This document shows positions 7,385 to 15,157 of a stretch of 35,697 bases of DNA, one piece after another. Each line of letters opens with the position of its first letter. Within the stretch, counting starts at the first letter, position 1. Under the pieces are notes generated by a model, which was not told the origin of the DNA, ran no database searches, and worked only from the letters and a program-made list of their open reading frames with translations. The position numbers and the translations under genes are program-made. Origin of the DNA: Deltaproteobacteria bacterium. Its GTDB lineage: Bacteria > Desulfobacterota > Desulfuromonadia > Desulfuromonadales > JAAYDE01. The stretch covers positions 1 to 35,697 of the forward strand of contig JAAYDE010000041.1 of assembly GCA_012729375.1 (NCBI GenBank), given 5' to 3'.

Positions 7385-7666
7385 TCAATCATCCAGTTCA
7401 ATCTCCTTGATGTAGTGTTTCCCCTGCCGGTAAACGAAATCGATTTCCACCTTGTGGCCAACCTTGAGATCCTCGAAGCGCTTCAGTCCGTCGTCGTAGT
7501 CCGTTGATTCGGTGGCATGGAAGCGGATGCCCTGGACAACAAGGGAGCGCTCCTGATAATTGATGGATTCGACGCGCCCTTCCACCTCGTTGTCGGCATA
7601 GACCAGGGTTGCAAAAACCAGCACCAGGACCGCGCAAAAAACGGAAATCCTCATTCCTTTGCCCAT
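7385..7666 (-). CDS. Small secreted protein, DUF5666/OB-fold-like
   Basis: A 93-residue protein with an N-terminal signal peptide (MGKGMRISVFCAVLVLVFAT, then LVYA before DNEVEG). The mature part, about 70 residues, is beta-rich: EVEGRVESINYQERSLVVQG, RFHATESTDYDDGL, then VGHKVEIDFVYRQGKHYIKE. This pattern, a short barrel with an hKVEVxxx core, resembles DUF5666/OB-like exported domains. AAGGAG lies eight bases before ATG 7666. It sits 73 bp upstream of the lipoprotein gene on the same strand and might be cotranscribed with it. Function unknown. Confidence 0.82.
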   Translation of the reverse strand: MGKGMRISVFCAVLVLVFATLVYADNEVEGRVESINYQERSLVVQGIRFHATESTDYDDGLKRFEDLKVGHKVEIDFVYRQGKHYIKEIELDD

Positions 7667-8102
7667 GATTCATTCTCCTTTCCGATAATAATGGCACTGC
7701 TGATCCGGAAAATCCTGTTGCCGGCTTTCGGCCTTTCCATCCTCTTTTATCCCTGGTGATCGAGAATTTCCGGGCTTCCCGGTCCCCTGGGAGGAAGCGG
7801 ACACAGCCTTCGCCAAGGCCCCTTCCTTTCAGGAATAATACCGGAAAACGCCGGCGAATCACTCCCCTATTTTTCCCAACCGGGACAGGAAAAGGCTCCT
7901 TCGGCGGGGGTGGCATCGGCGGCTTTCCATCATCAGGGGGAAAAACCTGGAGACAGGGGCGAGGAAACGTATTAAAGTTCTAACTTGTGGCCGCCCAATC
8001 ATTTCCGCAGACGCCGGCCGGGCCGGACAGAGGCAAGAGCGACCACCGGGGCAACCCGCTTATTCCACCGGACCCCTTTTACCCCCACCAAGGAGATGAA
8101 GG
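7667..8102. other. Divergent intergenic region
   Basis: About 435 bp between the small secreted protein (minus) and the beta-CASP nuclease (plus). It contains no gene I can support and, unlike most long spacers here, no copy of the TGACTGG element. Promoters for both flanking genes should lie here but no box pair stands out. Confidence 0.6.
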
Positions 8103-9494
8103 ATGAAAATCTCATTTCACGGCGCCGCCCAGAACGTGACCGGTTCCTGTCACCTGGTCGAATGCGCCGGCAAACGGCTGTTGATAGACTGCGGCCTCTA
8201 TCAGGGAAGCCGGGAACTGGAGGAGGACAACGCCGACGACTTCGGGTTCGACCCCAGGGAGATCGACTTCCTGCTGCTGACCCACGCCCATCTCGACCAC
8301 TGCGGGCGCATCCCGCTGCTGGCCAATCGCGGCTTTCAAGGGCAGATCGTCACCACCTCGGCGAGCCGCGAGCTGTCCCGGCTGGTCATGCTCGATTCCG
8401 CCGGCCTGCAGGAGGAGGAGGCCCGCTACCTCAACCGCCGCGCCCAGAAGCGGGGCAAAAACACGCCCCCCATCGAGCCTCTCTACACCACCCTCGACGC
8501 CCTCAACGCCCTCGATTTCATGGACGGCACGGCCGCCTACGGCAAGCCGATACGTCTGGCGGGGGGCATCGGAGCCACCTTTATCGACGCCGGGCACATT
8601 CTGGGATCGGCCTGCATCGTCCTCGACCTGACGGAAAACGGCAAGAGGCGGCGGCTGCTCTTTTCCGGGGATCTGGGCATGGAGGAACGGCCCATCCTCC
8701 GCGACCCGGACACCCCCCCCGCCGTCGACGGGGTGATCATGGAGACCACCTACGGCAACCGCCAGCACAAGGAGCTGCAGCCCTCCGTGGAGGAGTTCTA
8801 CGAGGCCATCAACCAGACGGTCAAGCGCGGTGGCAACGTGATCATCCCCTCCTTCGCCCTGGAACGGGCCCAGGAAGTCCTCTTCTACCTGCACGCCGGC
8901 AAACAGCAGGGAATCCTCTCCGAATCCCTGCAGATCTTCCTCGACTCGCCGATGGCCATCTCGGCCACCAAAATCTTCCAGCGCCACCCGGAATGTTACG
9001 ACGAGGAAACGGCCGAACTTTTCCGCACCGGCAACGACCCCTTCGAGTTTCCCGGCGTCCATTTCACCAGGGAAACCGCCGAGTCGATGGCCATCAACCG
9101 GATCAACGGCGGCGCGGTGATCATCGCCGGCTCGGGCATGTGCACCGGCGGACGGGTGCGCCATCACCTCAAGCACAACATCGGCCGCGCCAGTTCCAGC
9201 ATCGTTTTTGTCGGTTTCGCCGCCCAGGGGACCCTGGCCCGGCACATCGTCGACGGAGCGGAAACCGTCAAAATCTTCGGGGATGAATACCAGGTCCGCG
9301 CCCGCGTTCACACCATCGGCGGTTTTTCGGCCCATGCCGGCCAGCGGAAGCTGCTGCAGTGGCACGGCCAGGCGCAAAACCCCGAGGTGACCTTTCTGGT
9401 CCACGGCGAAAAGGAGAGCATGGAAACCTTCGGCGAGCTCCTCGACAAAACCGAAGTGGTCCTGCCCGAAATGCATCAGGCCTTCGATCTCTAG
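8103..9494 (+). CDS. Beta-CASP metallo-beta-lactamase RNA nuclease (CPSF/YsdA-like exonuclease)
   Basis: A 463-residue protein of the CPSF73-like branch of the metallo-beta-lactamase superfamily, which acts on RNA ends. The hydrolase core starts at once (ISFHGAAQNVTGSCHLVECA) and has motif 2 HAHLDH at 61-66, then a long insertion (QEEEARYLNRRAQKRGKNTP), the DAGHILGSA motif, and FSGDLG. The beta-CASP domain follows: ETTYGNR, GGNVIIPSFALERAQEVL, LDSPMA, then AGSGMCTGGR and a terminal RARVHTIGGFSAHAG with LVHGE. All motif residues look present. A purine-rich AAGGAGATGAAGG precedes ATG 8103. It is monocistronic as far as I can see and followed by the large heptamer array. It could mature or degrade RNA; the specific substrate is unknown. 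Confidence 0.92.
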   Translation: MKISFHGAAQNVTGSCHLVECAGKRLLIDCGLYQGSRELEEDNADDFGFDPREIDFLLLTHAHLDHCGRIPLLANRGFQGQIVTTSASRELSRLVMLDSAGLQEEEARYLNRRAQKRGKNTPPIEPLYTTLDALNALDFMDGTAAYGKPIRLAGGIGATFIDAGHILGSACIVLDLTENGKRRRLLFSGDLGMEERPILRDPDTPPAVDGVIMETTYGNRQHKELQPSVEEFYEAINQTVKRGGNVIIPSFALERAQEVLFYLHAGKQQGILSESLQIFLDSPMAISATKIFQRHPECYDEETAELFRTGNDPFEFPGVHFTRETAESMAINRINGGAVIIAGSGMCTGGRVRHHLKHNIGRASSSIVFVGFAAQGTLARHIVDGAETVKIFGDEYQVRARVHTIGGFSAHAGQRKLLQWHGQAQNPEVTFLVHGEKESMETFGELLDKTEVVLPEMHQAFDL

Positions 9495-9555
9495 GAGACT
9501 GCCGGCCGCCGGGAATCCAGGGCTATTAACAACAGGGAGGGGTGATAGGTCATGG

Positions 9556-9667
9556 CTGGCGGCTGGTGACTGGTGGCTGGTGACTGGTGACTGGTGACTG
9601 GTGACTGGTGACTGGTGACTGGTGACTGGTGACTGGTGACTGGTGACTGGTGACTGGTGACTGGTGA
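9556..9667. repeat. Heptamer tandem array (CTGGTGA)n
   Basis: Sixteen consecutive 7-bp units: CTGGCGG, CTGGTGA, CTGGTGG, then 13 perfect copies of CTGGTGA (9577-9667). It is the forward arm of TGACTGG element copy 4. Because 7 is not a multiple of 3, any reading frame gives the period-7 peptide SPVTSHQ; it is not coding. Perfect identity of 13 units suggests recent slippage expansion. Confidence 0.95.
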
Positions 9668-9732
9668 AAACAAATTAAAAAACTTACAAGACAGAGGGCA
9701 AGGAGAAAATTCTTAAAAAGTTAAACCATCCA

Positions 9733-9816
9733 AACAGGGATAAAGGGGATGAAAGGGATAACGGCAGAAACAAAATCCCTGAATTTCAGGGTTTGCCTAT
9801 CCCCTTTATCCCTGTT
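9733..9816. repeat. 18-bp inverted repeat with nested hairpin
   Basis: AACAGGGATAAAGGGGAT (9733-9750) and its exact reverse complement (9799-9816) enclose a second hairpin CCCTGAA-T-TTCAGGG (9777-9791). The structure sits between the two arms of element copy 4. There is no T-tract, so it is not a typical terminator. Confidence 0.85.
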
Positions 9817-9847
9817 GCCTTAAGGTTCTCGCCTTTCGGCGGCAACC

Positions 9848-9938
9848 CCGGGCAGGCACGGCCGGCCCCTTACCTAAAACCTTCTGCTTAACACTGATTT
9901 TCTTTTGATTTTAACCAGTCACCAGTCACCAGTCACTG
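9848..9938. repeat. Inverted arm of element copy 4 plus GTGTTAAGCAG module
   Basis: Contains GGCACGGCCGGCCCC, TTACCTAAAACCTTCTGCTT, AACACTGATTTTCTTTTGAT and then three inverted heptamer repeats ending CACCAGTCACTG (9914-9938). The reverse complement of this whole stretch matches 24019-24118, module by module. Confidence 0.8.
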
Positions 9939-9954
9939 TTTCCAAACCCGCCCC

Positions 9955-11337
9955 CTACAGAAACCCGAACTTCTTCATCCGGTAGCGGAACGCGTCGATG
10001 CCCAGGCTGAGCTTGCGGGCGGCGTGGGACTGGTTCCCCCGGCATATTTCGAGGGCCTGGCGGATCAGTTCCCGCTCCACCTCTTCGATATCGACCCCTT
10101 CCGGGGGAAGCTGGAAGTTGAGGGTTCCGGACTTGGCGCCGCCGGTCTTGTCGATGATTTCCCGGGGGAGATGTTCGAGCAGAATCTCGCTGGAACCTTC
10201 CAGGATCATCGCCCTCTCGATGACGTTGCGCAGTTCGCGGACATTCCCCGGCCAGTCGTATTCCAGAAAAAACTTCTCCGCCATTTTGGAAAGCCCTGCC
10301 ACTTCCCGCCCCAGTTCCTGTTTGAAATGGCTGATAAAGTGGGTCGCCAGGGGCAGGATGTCTTCCCGGCGCCGGCGCAGCGGCGGGACATGGATCGGCA
10401 GGACATCGAGCCGGTAATATAAATCCTGGCGGAAGCGGCCCTCGCGAACGGCCGCGGGCAGATCCTGATTGGTTGCGGAAACGATGCGGACATCGACGGG
10501 TATCATGGCCGTGCCGCCGATTCGGCGGATGGCCTTTTCCTCCAGAACCCGCAGCAGTTTCGCCTGCATCAGGATATCCATCTCGCCGATTTCGTCGAGG
10601 AACAGGGTCCCTCCCTCGGCCATTTCCAGGAGTCCCTTCTTGCGGTTGCGGGCATCGGTGAAGGCTCCCTTCTCATAGCCCATCAGCTCGCTTTCCAAAA
10701 GATGGGTGGGCACGGCGGCACAATTGATGGCCAAAAAAGGCTGCCCGGAACGCGGACTTTCAAAATGGATCGCCTTGGCCACCAGTTCCTTGCCGGTGCC
10801 GCTTTCTCCCTGAATGAGCACCGTCGAGCTTTCCCGTCCGGCGATCTTACGGATCAGGCTCAGCACCTCTTTCATCTGCTTACTGGCGGTGATGATGCTG
10901 GCCACGCCGAATCTCTGCTGCTGCATGAGCCGGAAACCGGCCACGCACTGGTCCATCGCCGCCGCCTGCAGCCCCTTGTCGACGAGGATGGCCAGCTCAT
11001 CGGCGCGGCAGGGCTTGGTGATGTAATGAAAGGCCCCCTGCTGCATCGCCTCCACCGCCGTCTCCACGTTGCCGACGGCGCTCACCATGATCACCACCAG
11101 ATCGTCCCAGCCCTGGCGGATCCGCTTCAGCAGTTCGATGCCGTTAAAGTCGGGCAGTTGCAGATCGACCAACACCACATCGAAAGCCTCGTTGCGAAGC
11201 CTTTTGAGGGCCTCTTCGCCGGAGACCGCCCCGACCACGGCATAGCCGTATTTTCCCAAACCCTCGGCAATGGAGGCTCGCAGCGAAAAATCCCCATCCA
11301 CCACCAGGATGTTCCCTTTGTCGTTGTTTCTTTCCAT
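9955..11337 (-). CDS. Sigma-54-dependent NtrC/AtoC-family response regulator
   Basis: A 460-residue transcription activator with three domains. The receiver (1-125) has acidic D14/D16, phosphoacceptor D58 in VVLVDLQLPD, S86 and K108. The AAA+ sigma-54 activation domain (about 148-375) has Walker A GESGTGKE (177-184), the sigma-54 contact loop GAFTDA (224-229; consensus GAFTGA), Walker B GGTLFLDEIGEM, and RQDLYYRLDVLPI with the arginine fingers. A Fis-type helix-turn-helix ends the protein (GNQSHAARKLSLGIDAFRYR). No sensor kinase is adjacent, so it is an orphan regulator; the spacers on both sides are filled with repeats. No clear Shine-Dalgarno precedes ATG 11337. Its regulon cannot be read from here; I found no convincing sigma-54 promoter in the window. 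Confidence 0.93.
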   Translation of the reverse strand: MERNNDKGNILVVDGDFSLRASIAEGLGKYGYAVVGAVSGEEALKRLRNEAFDVVLVDLQLPDFNGIELLKRIRQGWDDLVVIMVSAVGNVETAVEAMQQGAFHYITKPCRADELAILVDKGLQAAAMDQCVAGFRLMQQQRFGVASIITASKQMKEVLSLIRKIAGRESSTVLIQGESGTGKELVAKAIHFESPRSGQPFLAINCAAVPTHLLESELMGYEKGAFTDARNRKKGLLEMAEGGTLFLDEIGEMDILMQAKLLRVLEEKAIRRIGGTAMIPVDVRIVSATNQDLPAAVREGRFRQDLYYRLDVLPIHVPPLRRRREDILPLATHFISHFKQELGREVAGLSKMAEKFFLEYDWPGNVRELRNVIERAMILEGSSEILLEHLPREIIDKTGGAKSGTLNFQLPPEGVDIEEVERELIRQALEICRGNQSHAARKLSLGIDAFRYRMKKFGFL

Positions 11338-11400
11338 ACAAGAATCCGTAAAGCGTTAGTTCTTTCGCGGTATTTTGCGTGATCCCCGCGGGCTGAAAAG

Positions 11401-11481
11401 CGGTGATTCGTGACCGGTTACTGGTAAATGGTTAAAAAAACAGGCAAAAGCCAGCCACTAATCCCTATTCACCGGTCACTG
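11401..11481. repeat. TGACTGG palindromic element, copy 5
   Basis: Forward arm CGGTGATTCGTGACCGGTTA continues CTGGTAAATGG (to 11431), the centre contains TTAAAAAAACAGGCAAAAG, and the inverted arm ends ACCGGTCACTG (11481). It lies just upstream of the response-regulator gene. Confidence 0.75.
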
Positions 11482-11499
11482 TTTTCAGAACCGGCCGCG

Positions 11500-11625
11500 T
11501 GCCTGCCCGAGGGCCATCCGCCCCCGGCCCCTCCCATTGAGGGAGGGGATGTTTGAATTGCCTTCCCCCTTTGTAAAGGGGGATCGAGGGGAATTTGTGT
11601 CGCCGCCAGCCACGAACTGCCAGCT
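11500..11625. repeat. GTGCCTGCC / GGGAGGGG / CCCCCTTT composite repeat
   Basis: Modules in order: CGTGCCTGCCC, CCCCTCCC-attga-GGGAGGGG hairpin (11528-11548), TTTGAATTGCCTTCCCCCTT, CCCCCTTTGTAAAGGGGG hairpin (11565-11582), GAGGGGAATTTG, CCACGAACTGCCAGCTGCC. The same modules in the same order lie at 24108-24242, clearly homologous over about 130 bp. Confidence 0.82.
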
Positions 11626-11763
11626 GCCTTTCCACCCCTTCACCCCCGTTTGAATTGTTTGTTTTTTTAAAGGTTTTCTCTGTGTCCCCGGTGCTGAAAA
11701 GAGTGTTGAAAGGCAGTTGATGGCGCGTGGCGCGTAAATGCAAAGTCAAAAGCTTTGGCCCTG

Positions 11764-11808
11764 GTGGACATTGTGGACGCCGTGGACAAAATGGACAAAA
11801 TGGACAAA
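11764..11808. repeat. 9-bp GTGGACnnn tandem repeat
   Basis: Five nonamers: GTGGACATT, GTGGACGCC, GTGGACAAA, ATGGACAAA, ATGGACAAA. A shorter three-unit version lies at 20688-20714, and both are preceded by a related leader ending AAGCTTT. The rest of the spacer from 11810 to 11960 is A/T-rich with no gene. Confidence 0.85.
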
Positions 11809-11960
11809 AAACCGTAACCGGTGTTTGCTTATTATAATTTTTCTATTGAATTTAACGAATCAACAGTCGCCAATCCCTGATCGCTAAATAATTTTCCGCT
11901 GCCGCCGATCACCTCTTAATAAATACTTTACAACAAATTTTCCAGCCCAGGAGGCGGGCG

Positions 11961-11987
11961 AAAAAAAAGGGCTTTTTCAGCCCTTTT
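11961..11987 (-). terminator. Terminator of the murI-metH operon
   Basis: On the minus strand AAAAGGGCT (11987-11979) pairs with AGCCCTTTT (11973-11965), loop GAAAA, followed by four more T residues. It lies 22 bp beyond the last gene of the operon: a textbook intrinsic terminator. Confidence 0.88.
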
Positions 11988-12008
11988 GGGATATGCCGAC
12001 GGCAGAGT

Positions 12009-12719
12009 TCACTTTTTCTTTTTCAGCAGGGGGTTGTCCTTTGGGGTTTGCGCCTTGCCATTGGGCGCAGCTTCAGCCTTTTCCGCCGCGTCCTTAATCC
12101 CCCACCAGGGCGCCGCCAGCTCCAGGCCGGCGAAGGGAGACGTTTTTTCCTCTTGCTCCCCCTCTTCCGGCGATTTTTCGTCCCACCAGGGGGCGGCCAG
12201 CTGCAGGCCGCCTGGGGCGGGTTCTTCTTCCTCTTCCACGGTTTCACCGCCCTCGGCCTGCCACCAGGGCACCGCCAATTTTTTGGCGAGGCCGAAAGCC
12301 TCGAGGGGATCGCTGTCATCCTCCACCACCGAAAAAAGGGCCGGAGCCTCCTCGTGGCCGGTATCCGGAGGAGGGGGGGGCTCCCCGCCAGGGGGCGCGG
12401 CCTCGGGCTCCAGGTGGCGGACCGCCTTTTCCCGAATCAGTTCGCCTTTTTGGTCCTTGCCGTAGATGATCGGGTCATATTCGCCGCCGCGCAGGGAGCG
12501 GAGCACATCCCGGGCCTGGTCCTTCATCAGCTCCTGGACCACTTTTTCCAGGTTGTCGACGGTGAGGATGTCGGCGTAGGAGGTCTTGCGGGAGGCGATG
12601 ATGCTGCCGTCCTTGAATAGATGGGTGACAATACGCGCCGTCTTGCTGCCGCAATCCTCCGCCTGGAGATGAAACTTTTCCCCTCTGTAGATGAAATCGT
12701 GGTTGAAACCGGACACCAT
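12009..12719 (-). CDS. Unknown protein with C-terminal (L)xLAAPWW repeats
   Basis: A 236-residue protein I cannot assign to a named family. Residues 1-85 look like a folded domain (MVSGFNHDFIYRGEKFHLQA, EDCGSKTARIVTHLFKDGSI, ASRKTSYADI) ending in a helix (NLEKVVQELMKDQARDVLRS). A Pro/Gly-rich linker (107-120) leads to an acidic low-complexity tail carrying three copies of a short motif: GLAKKLAVPWW (143-153), GLQLAAPWW (171-179) and GLELAAPWW (198-206), each followed by an acidic spacer. The C-terminus is LLKKKK. There is no signal peptide. GGAGG lies seven bases before ATG 12719; the longer frame upstream overlaps metH. It is the last gene of the murI-gerMN-metH operon, 16 bp after metH. The repeats look like short linear binding motifs on a disordered tail; this is inference. 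Confidence 0.82.
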   Translation of the reverse strand: MVSGFNHDFIYRGEKFHLQAEDCGSKTARIVTHLFKDGSIIASRKTSYADILTVDNLEKVVQELMKDQARDVLRSLRGGEYDPIIYGKDQKGELIREKAVRHLEPEAAPPGGEPPPPPDTGHEEAPALFSVVEDDSDPLEAFGLAKKLAVPWWQAEGGETVEEEEEPAPGGLQLAAPWWDEKSPEEGEQEEKTSPFAGLELAAPWWGIKDAAEKAEAAPNGKAQTPKDNPLLKKKK

Positions 12720-12735
12720 GGGAAGACCTCCCTCC

Positions 12736-15156
12736 TTACCGTTTCCCGGCCGCGCCGGCCAGGCATATCTTGAGCTTGGCCACCGCTTCCACGGCATCGG
12801 CGGCGTAAAAGTCGGCGCCGATGGATGCGGCGTAATCAGGGGTCACCACGGCGCCGCCGACCATGGTCACCACGCGCACTCCCTGGGCCTTAAGCTCGCG
12901 GATGGTCTGTTCCATCTTTTCCAGGGTTGTCGTCATCAGCGCCGACAGGCCGACCACATCCACCTGGTGGGCCTGGGCGGCGGCGAGGATTTTCTGCGCG
13001 GGTACGTTTTTCCCCAGATCGATGACCTCGAACCCGTGATTTTCCAGGAGGGTGCATACAATATTCTTGCCAATGTCGTGGATATCCCCCTCCACGGTAG
13101 CCATCAGCACCTTCCCCAGGGACGCGGCCGCGGGCTTGCCCTTCATCTCTTTCTTGAGACGGGCAAAAGCGGTCTGCATGGTTTCGGCGGCAAGCATCAT
13201 CTGCGGCAAAAACACCTTCTGCGCGCCGAAACGGCGGCCGATCTCCTCCAGCCCCGGCAACAACCCCTCGTTACTGATGGCCAGGGGGGAAAGCCCGTCC
13301 GCCAGGGCCTCCTCGACGAGGGCGACGATCCCCTCCTTGTCGCCCTGGATGACGGCGCGGCCGAGCCGCTCGCGAACGGCCACGGGCGCTTCCGGTGTCA
13401 AGGGGCCGACGGCGGCGGCCGACGGCTGGTTCTGGTAGGCGGCCACATAGCCGGCCGCGCGCAGGTCCTTGCCGAGCAGGACCATAGCGGCGCGGTAGGC
13501 GTCCATCATGCGCCCCTCCTTGGGATTGATGATGGCGGCGCTCAGCCCGGCCTCGACGGCCATGGCGAAAAAAGCCGAGGAAATCAGCGCCCGGCAGGGC
13601 AGGCCGAAGGAGATGTTGCTGACGCCGAGGACGGTGTTGAGGCCGAGATCGTCGCGGACGCGGCGCAGCGTCTCCAGGGTCTGCAGAGCCCCTTCCCTTT
13701 CCGTGGCCACGGCCATGGTCAGGCAGTCGATGATCACATCCTCGCGGGGCATCCCCGCCGCGACGGCGCGGGCCACGATGCGTTCGGCGATTGCCGCCCG
13801 GCCCTGCCAGGTTGGCGGAATCCCCTTGCCGTCCAGGCACAGGCCGATGACGGCGGCGCCGTAGCGGCGCGCCAGGGGCAGGACCGCGGCCAGGCTTTTC
13901 TCCTCGCCGCTGACCGAGTTGATCAGCACCTTGCCGTCGGCGGCCTTGAGCCCTTTTTCGAGGGCCTGCAGGTTGGAGGAATCGAGAACCAGGGGTGCGT
14001 CGGTCACGCCGGAAAGGGCGAAGACCGCCCGTTCCATGGCGGCGGCCTCGTCGACGCCGGGAGCGCCGCAGTTAACGTCGAGAAGATGGGCGCCGGCGGC
14101 GACCTGGGCGGCGGCCTCCTCGCGGATATAGGCGGTCTTGCCTTCGCGCAGCTCCTGGCTGTAGCGCTTCTTGCCCGTCGGGTTGATGCGCTCGCCGATG
14201 AGAGCGCAGCCGGTCTCGCGGCCAATCTCGACGACGCGGCCGCGGCTGGCCACAAGGGTCCGCCGGGGCGGCGGCGTCCACAAGGCCCGGCGGCCCGCCA
14301 CATCCTCTTTCAGGCGGCGGATGTGGGCCGGCGTGGTGCCGCAGCAGCCGCCGAAGACGCGCACTCCGAGATCGACCAGTTGCCGATTGAACGCCACCAG
14401 TTCCTCGGGAGTGCCGGGGAAGAGGGTCCGCCCCCCCTTGAGAACGGGCAGGCCGGCGTTGGGCTGGGAGATCAGCGGCAGCGAGGTCACCGTCCGCATC
14501 CGCGCCAGGATGTCGCTGATGCCGTCGACGCCGAGACCGCAGTTGGAGCCGACGACATCGACCCCCAGTCCGTCCAGGGTGACCGCCGCCGCTTCCGGAG
14601 TGGTGCCGAGGGTGGTGCGGCCGTGCTCGTCGAAGGTCATCAGGGCCATCACCGGCAGTCGGGAAAATTCCTTGCAGGCGACCACCGCGGCCCGCAGCTC
14701 GCGGATATCGAGGAAGGTTTCCAGGGTGATCAGGTCGGCTCCCGCCGCGGCGAAAGCCCTGACCTGCTCCCCGAACACCGCCACCATGTCGTCGAAAACG
14801 GCATCCCCCACCGGCTCCAGAAAACGCCCCGTGGGCCCGATGGAGGCGCCGACAAAGGTTTCCGGGGCGGCCGCGGCGCGGGCCACCTCCACGGCGCGGG
14901 CGTTGATCTCGTGAACCTTTGGGTCGAGGCCGTAGTGGGCCAGTTTGATGCGGCTGCCGCCGAAGGTGTTGGTGACGATGATGTCGGCGCCGGCCTCCAC
15001 ATAGTCACGGTGAATCGACGCGACGACCTCGGGGCGCACCAGGTTCATCTCCTCCGGGCAGCCACCGGCGGCCAGGCCCCGTTCCTGCAGCAGGGTGCCC
15101 ATGGCGCCGTCCAGCACCAGTATTCGGTCGCGCAGCGCGGCAAGAAAAGCATTCAC
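12736..15156 (-). CDS. metH: Cobalamin-dependent methionine synthase lacking the activation domain
   Basis: An 806-residue MetH that transfers methyl from methyltetrahydrofolate to homocysteine through cobalamin. Homocysteine domain: 1-290, with zinc ligands C206 (GSNCG) and C271/C272 (GGCCGTTPAH). Pterin domain: about 315-570, with LIGERINPTGKK (319-330), DVNCGAPGVDE and GVSNISFGLP. Cobalamin cap and Rossmann domains: about 590-800, with DIHDIGKN (691-698) carrying the cobalt-ligating H693, then GLSALMTTT and GGA. The C-terminal AdoMet/reactivation domain of E. coli MetH (1227 residues) is missing, so reactivation of oxidised cobalamin needs a separate protein. The start is GTG 15156, one base after the gerMN stop, with a purine-rich AAGGGGGA upstream; the longer open frame runs back into gerMN. 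Confidence 0.93.
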   Translation of the reverse strand: MNAFLAALRDRILVLDGAMGTLLQERGLAAGGCPEEMNLVRPEVVASIHRDYVEAGADIIVTNTFGGSRIKLAHYGLDPKVHEINARAVEVARAAAAPETFVGASIGPTGRFLEPVGDAVFDDMVAVFGEQVRAFAAAGADLITLETFLDIRELRAAVVACKEFSRLPVMALMTFDEHGRTTLGTTPEAAAVTLDGLGVDVVGSNCGLGVDGISDILARMRTVTSLPLISQPNAGLPVLKGGRTLFPGTPEELVAFNRQLVDLGVRVFGGCCGTTPAHIRRLKEDVAGRRALWTPPPRRTLVASRGRVVEIGRETGCALIGERINPTGKKRYSQELREGKTAYIREEAAAQVAAGAHLLDVNCGAPGVDEAAAMERAVFALSGVTDAPLVLDSSNLQALEKGLKAADGKVLINSVSGEEKSLAAVLPLARRYGAAVIGLCLDGKGIPPTWQGRAAIAERIVARAVAAGMPREDVIIDCLTMAVATEREGALQTLETLRRVRDDLGLNTVLGVSNISFGLPCRALISSAFFAMAVEAGLSAAIINPKEGRMMDAYRAAMVLLGKDLRAAGYVAAYQNQPSAAAVGPLTPEAPVAVRERLGRAVIQGDKEGIVALVEEALADGLSPLAISNEGLLPGLEEIGRRFGAQKVFLPQMMLAAETMQTAFARLKKEMKGKPAAASLGKVLMATVEGDIHDIGKNIVCTLLENHGFEVIDLGKNVPAQKILAAAQAHQVDVVGLSALMTTTLEKMEQTIRELKAQGVRVVTMVGGAVVTPDYAASIGADFYAADAVEAVAKLKICLAGAAGKR

Positions 15157-15157
15157 T

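Noticed and set aside
7680..8102. Sigma-54 promoter near TGGCAC/TGGCAT sequences
   Set aside because: The -24 like triplets are not followed by a TTGC-type -12 element at the right distance.
8112..9476. A 454-codon frame antisense to the beta-CASP nuclease
   Set aside because: Shadow of a well-supported gene; composition is Gly/Val/Asp/His-rich with no motif.
9556..9667. CRISPR array
   Set aside because: The repeats are contiguous 7-mers with no spacers, and no cas genes are present.
9491..9673. A 60-codon frame reading SPVTSHQ repeats
   Set aside because: It is the translation of the 7-bp tandem repeat; every frame is open because the unit lacks stops.
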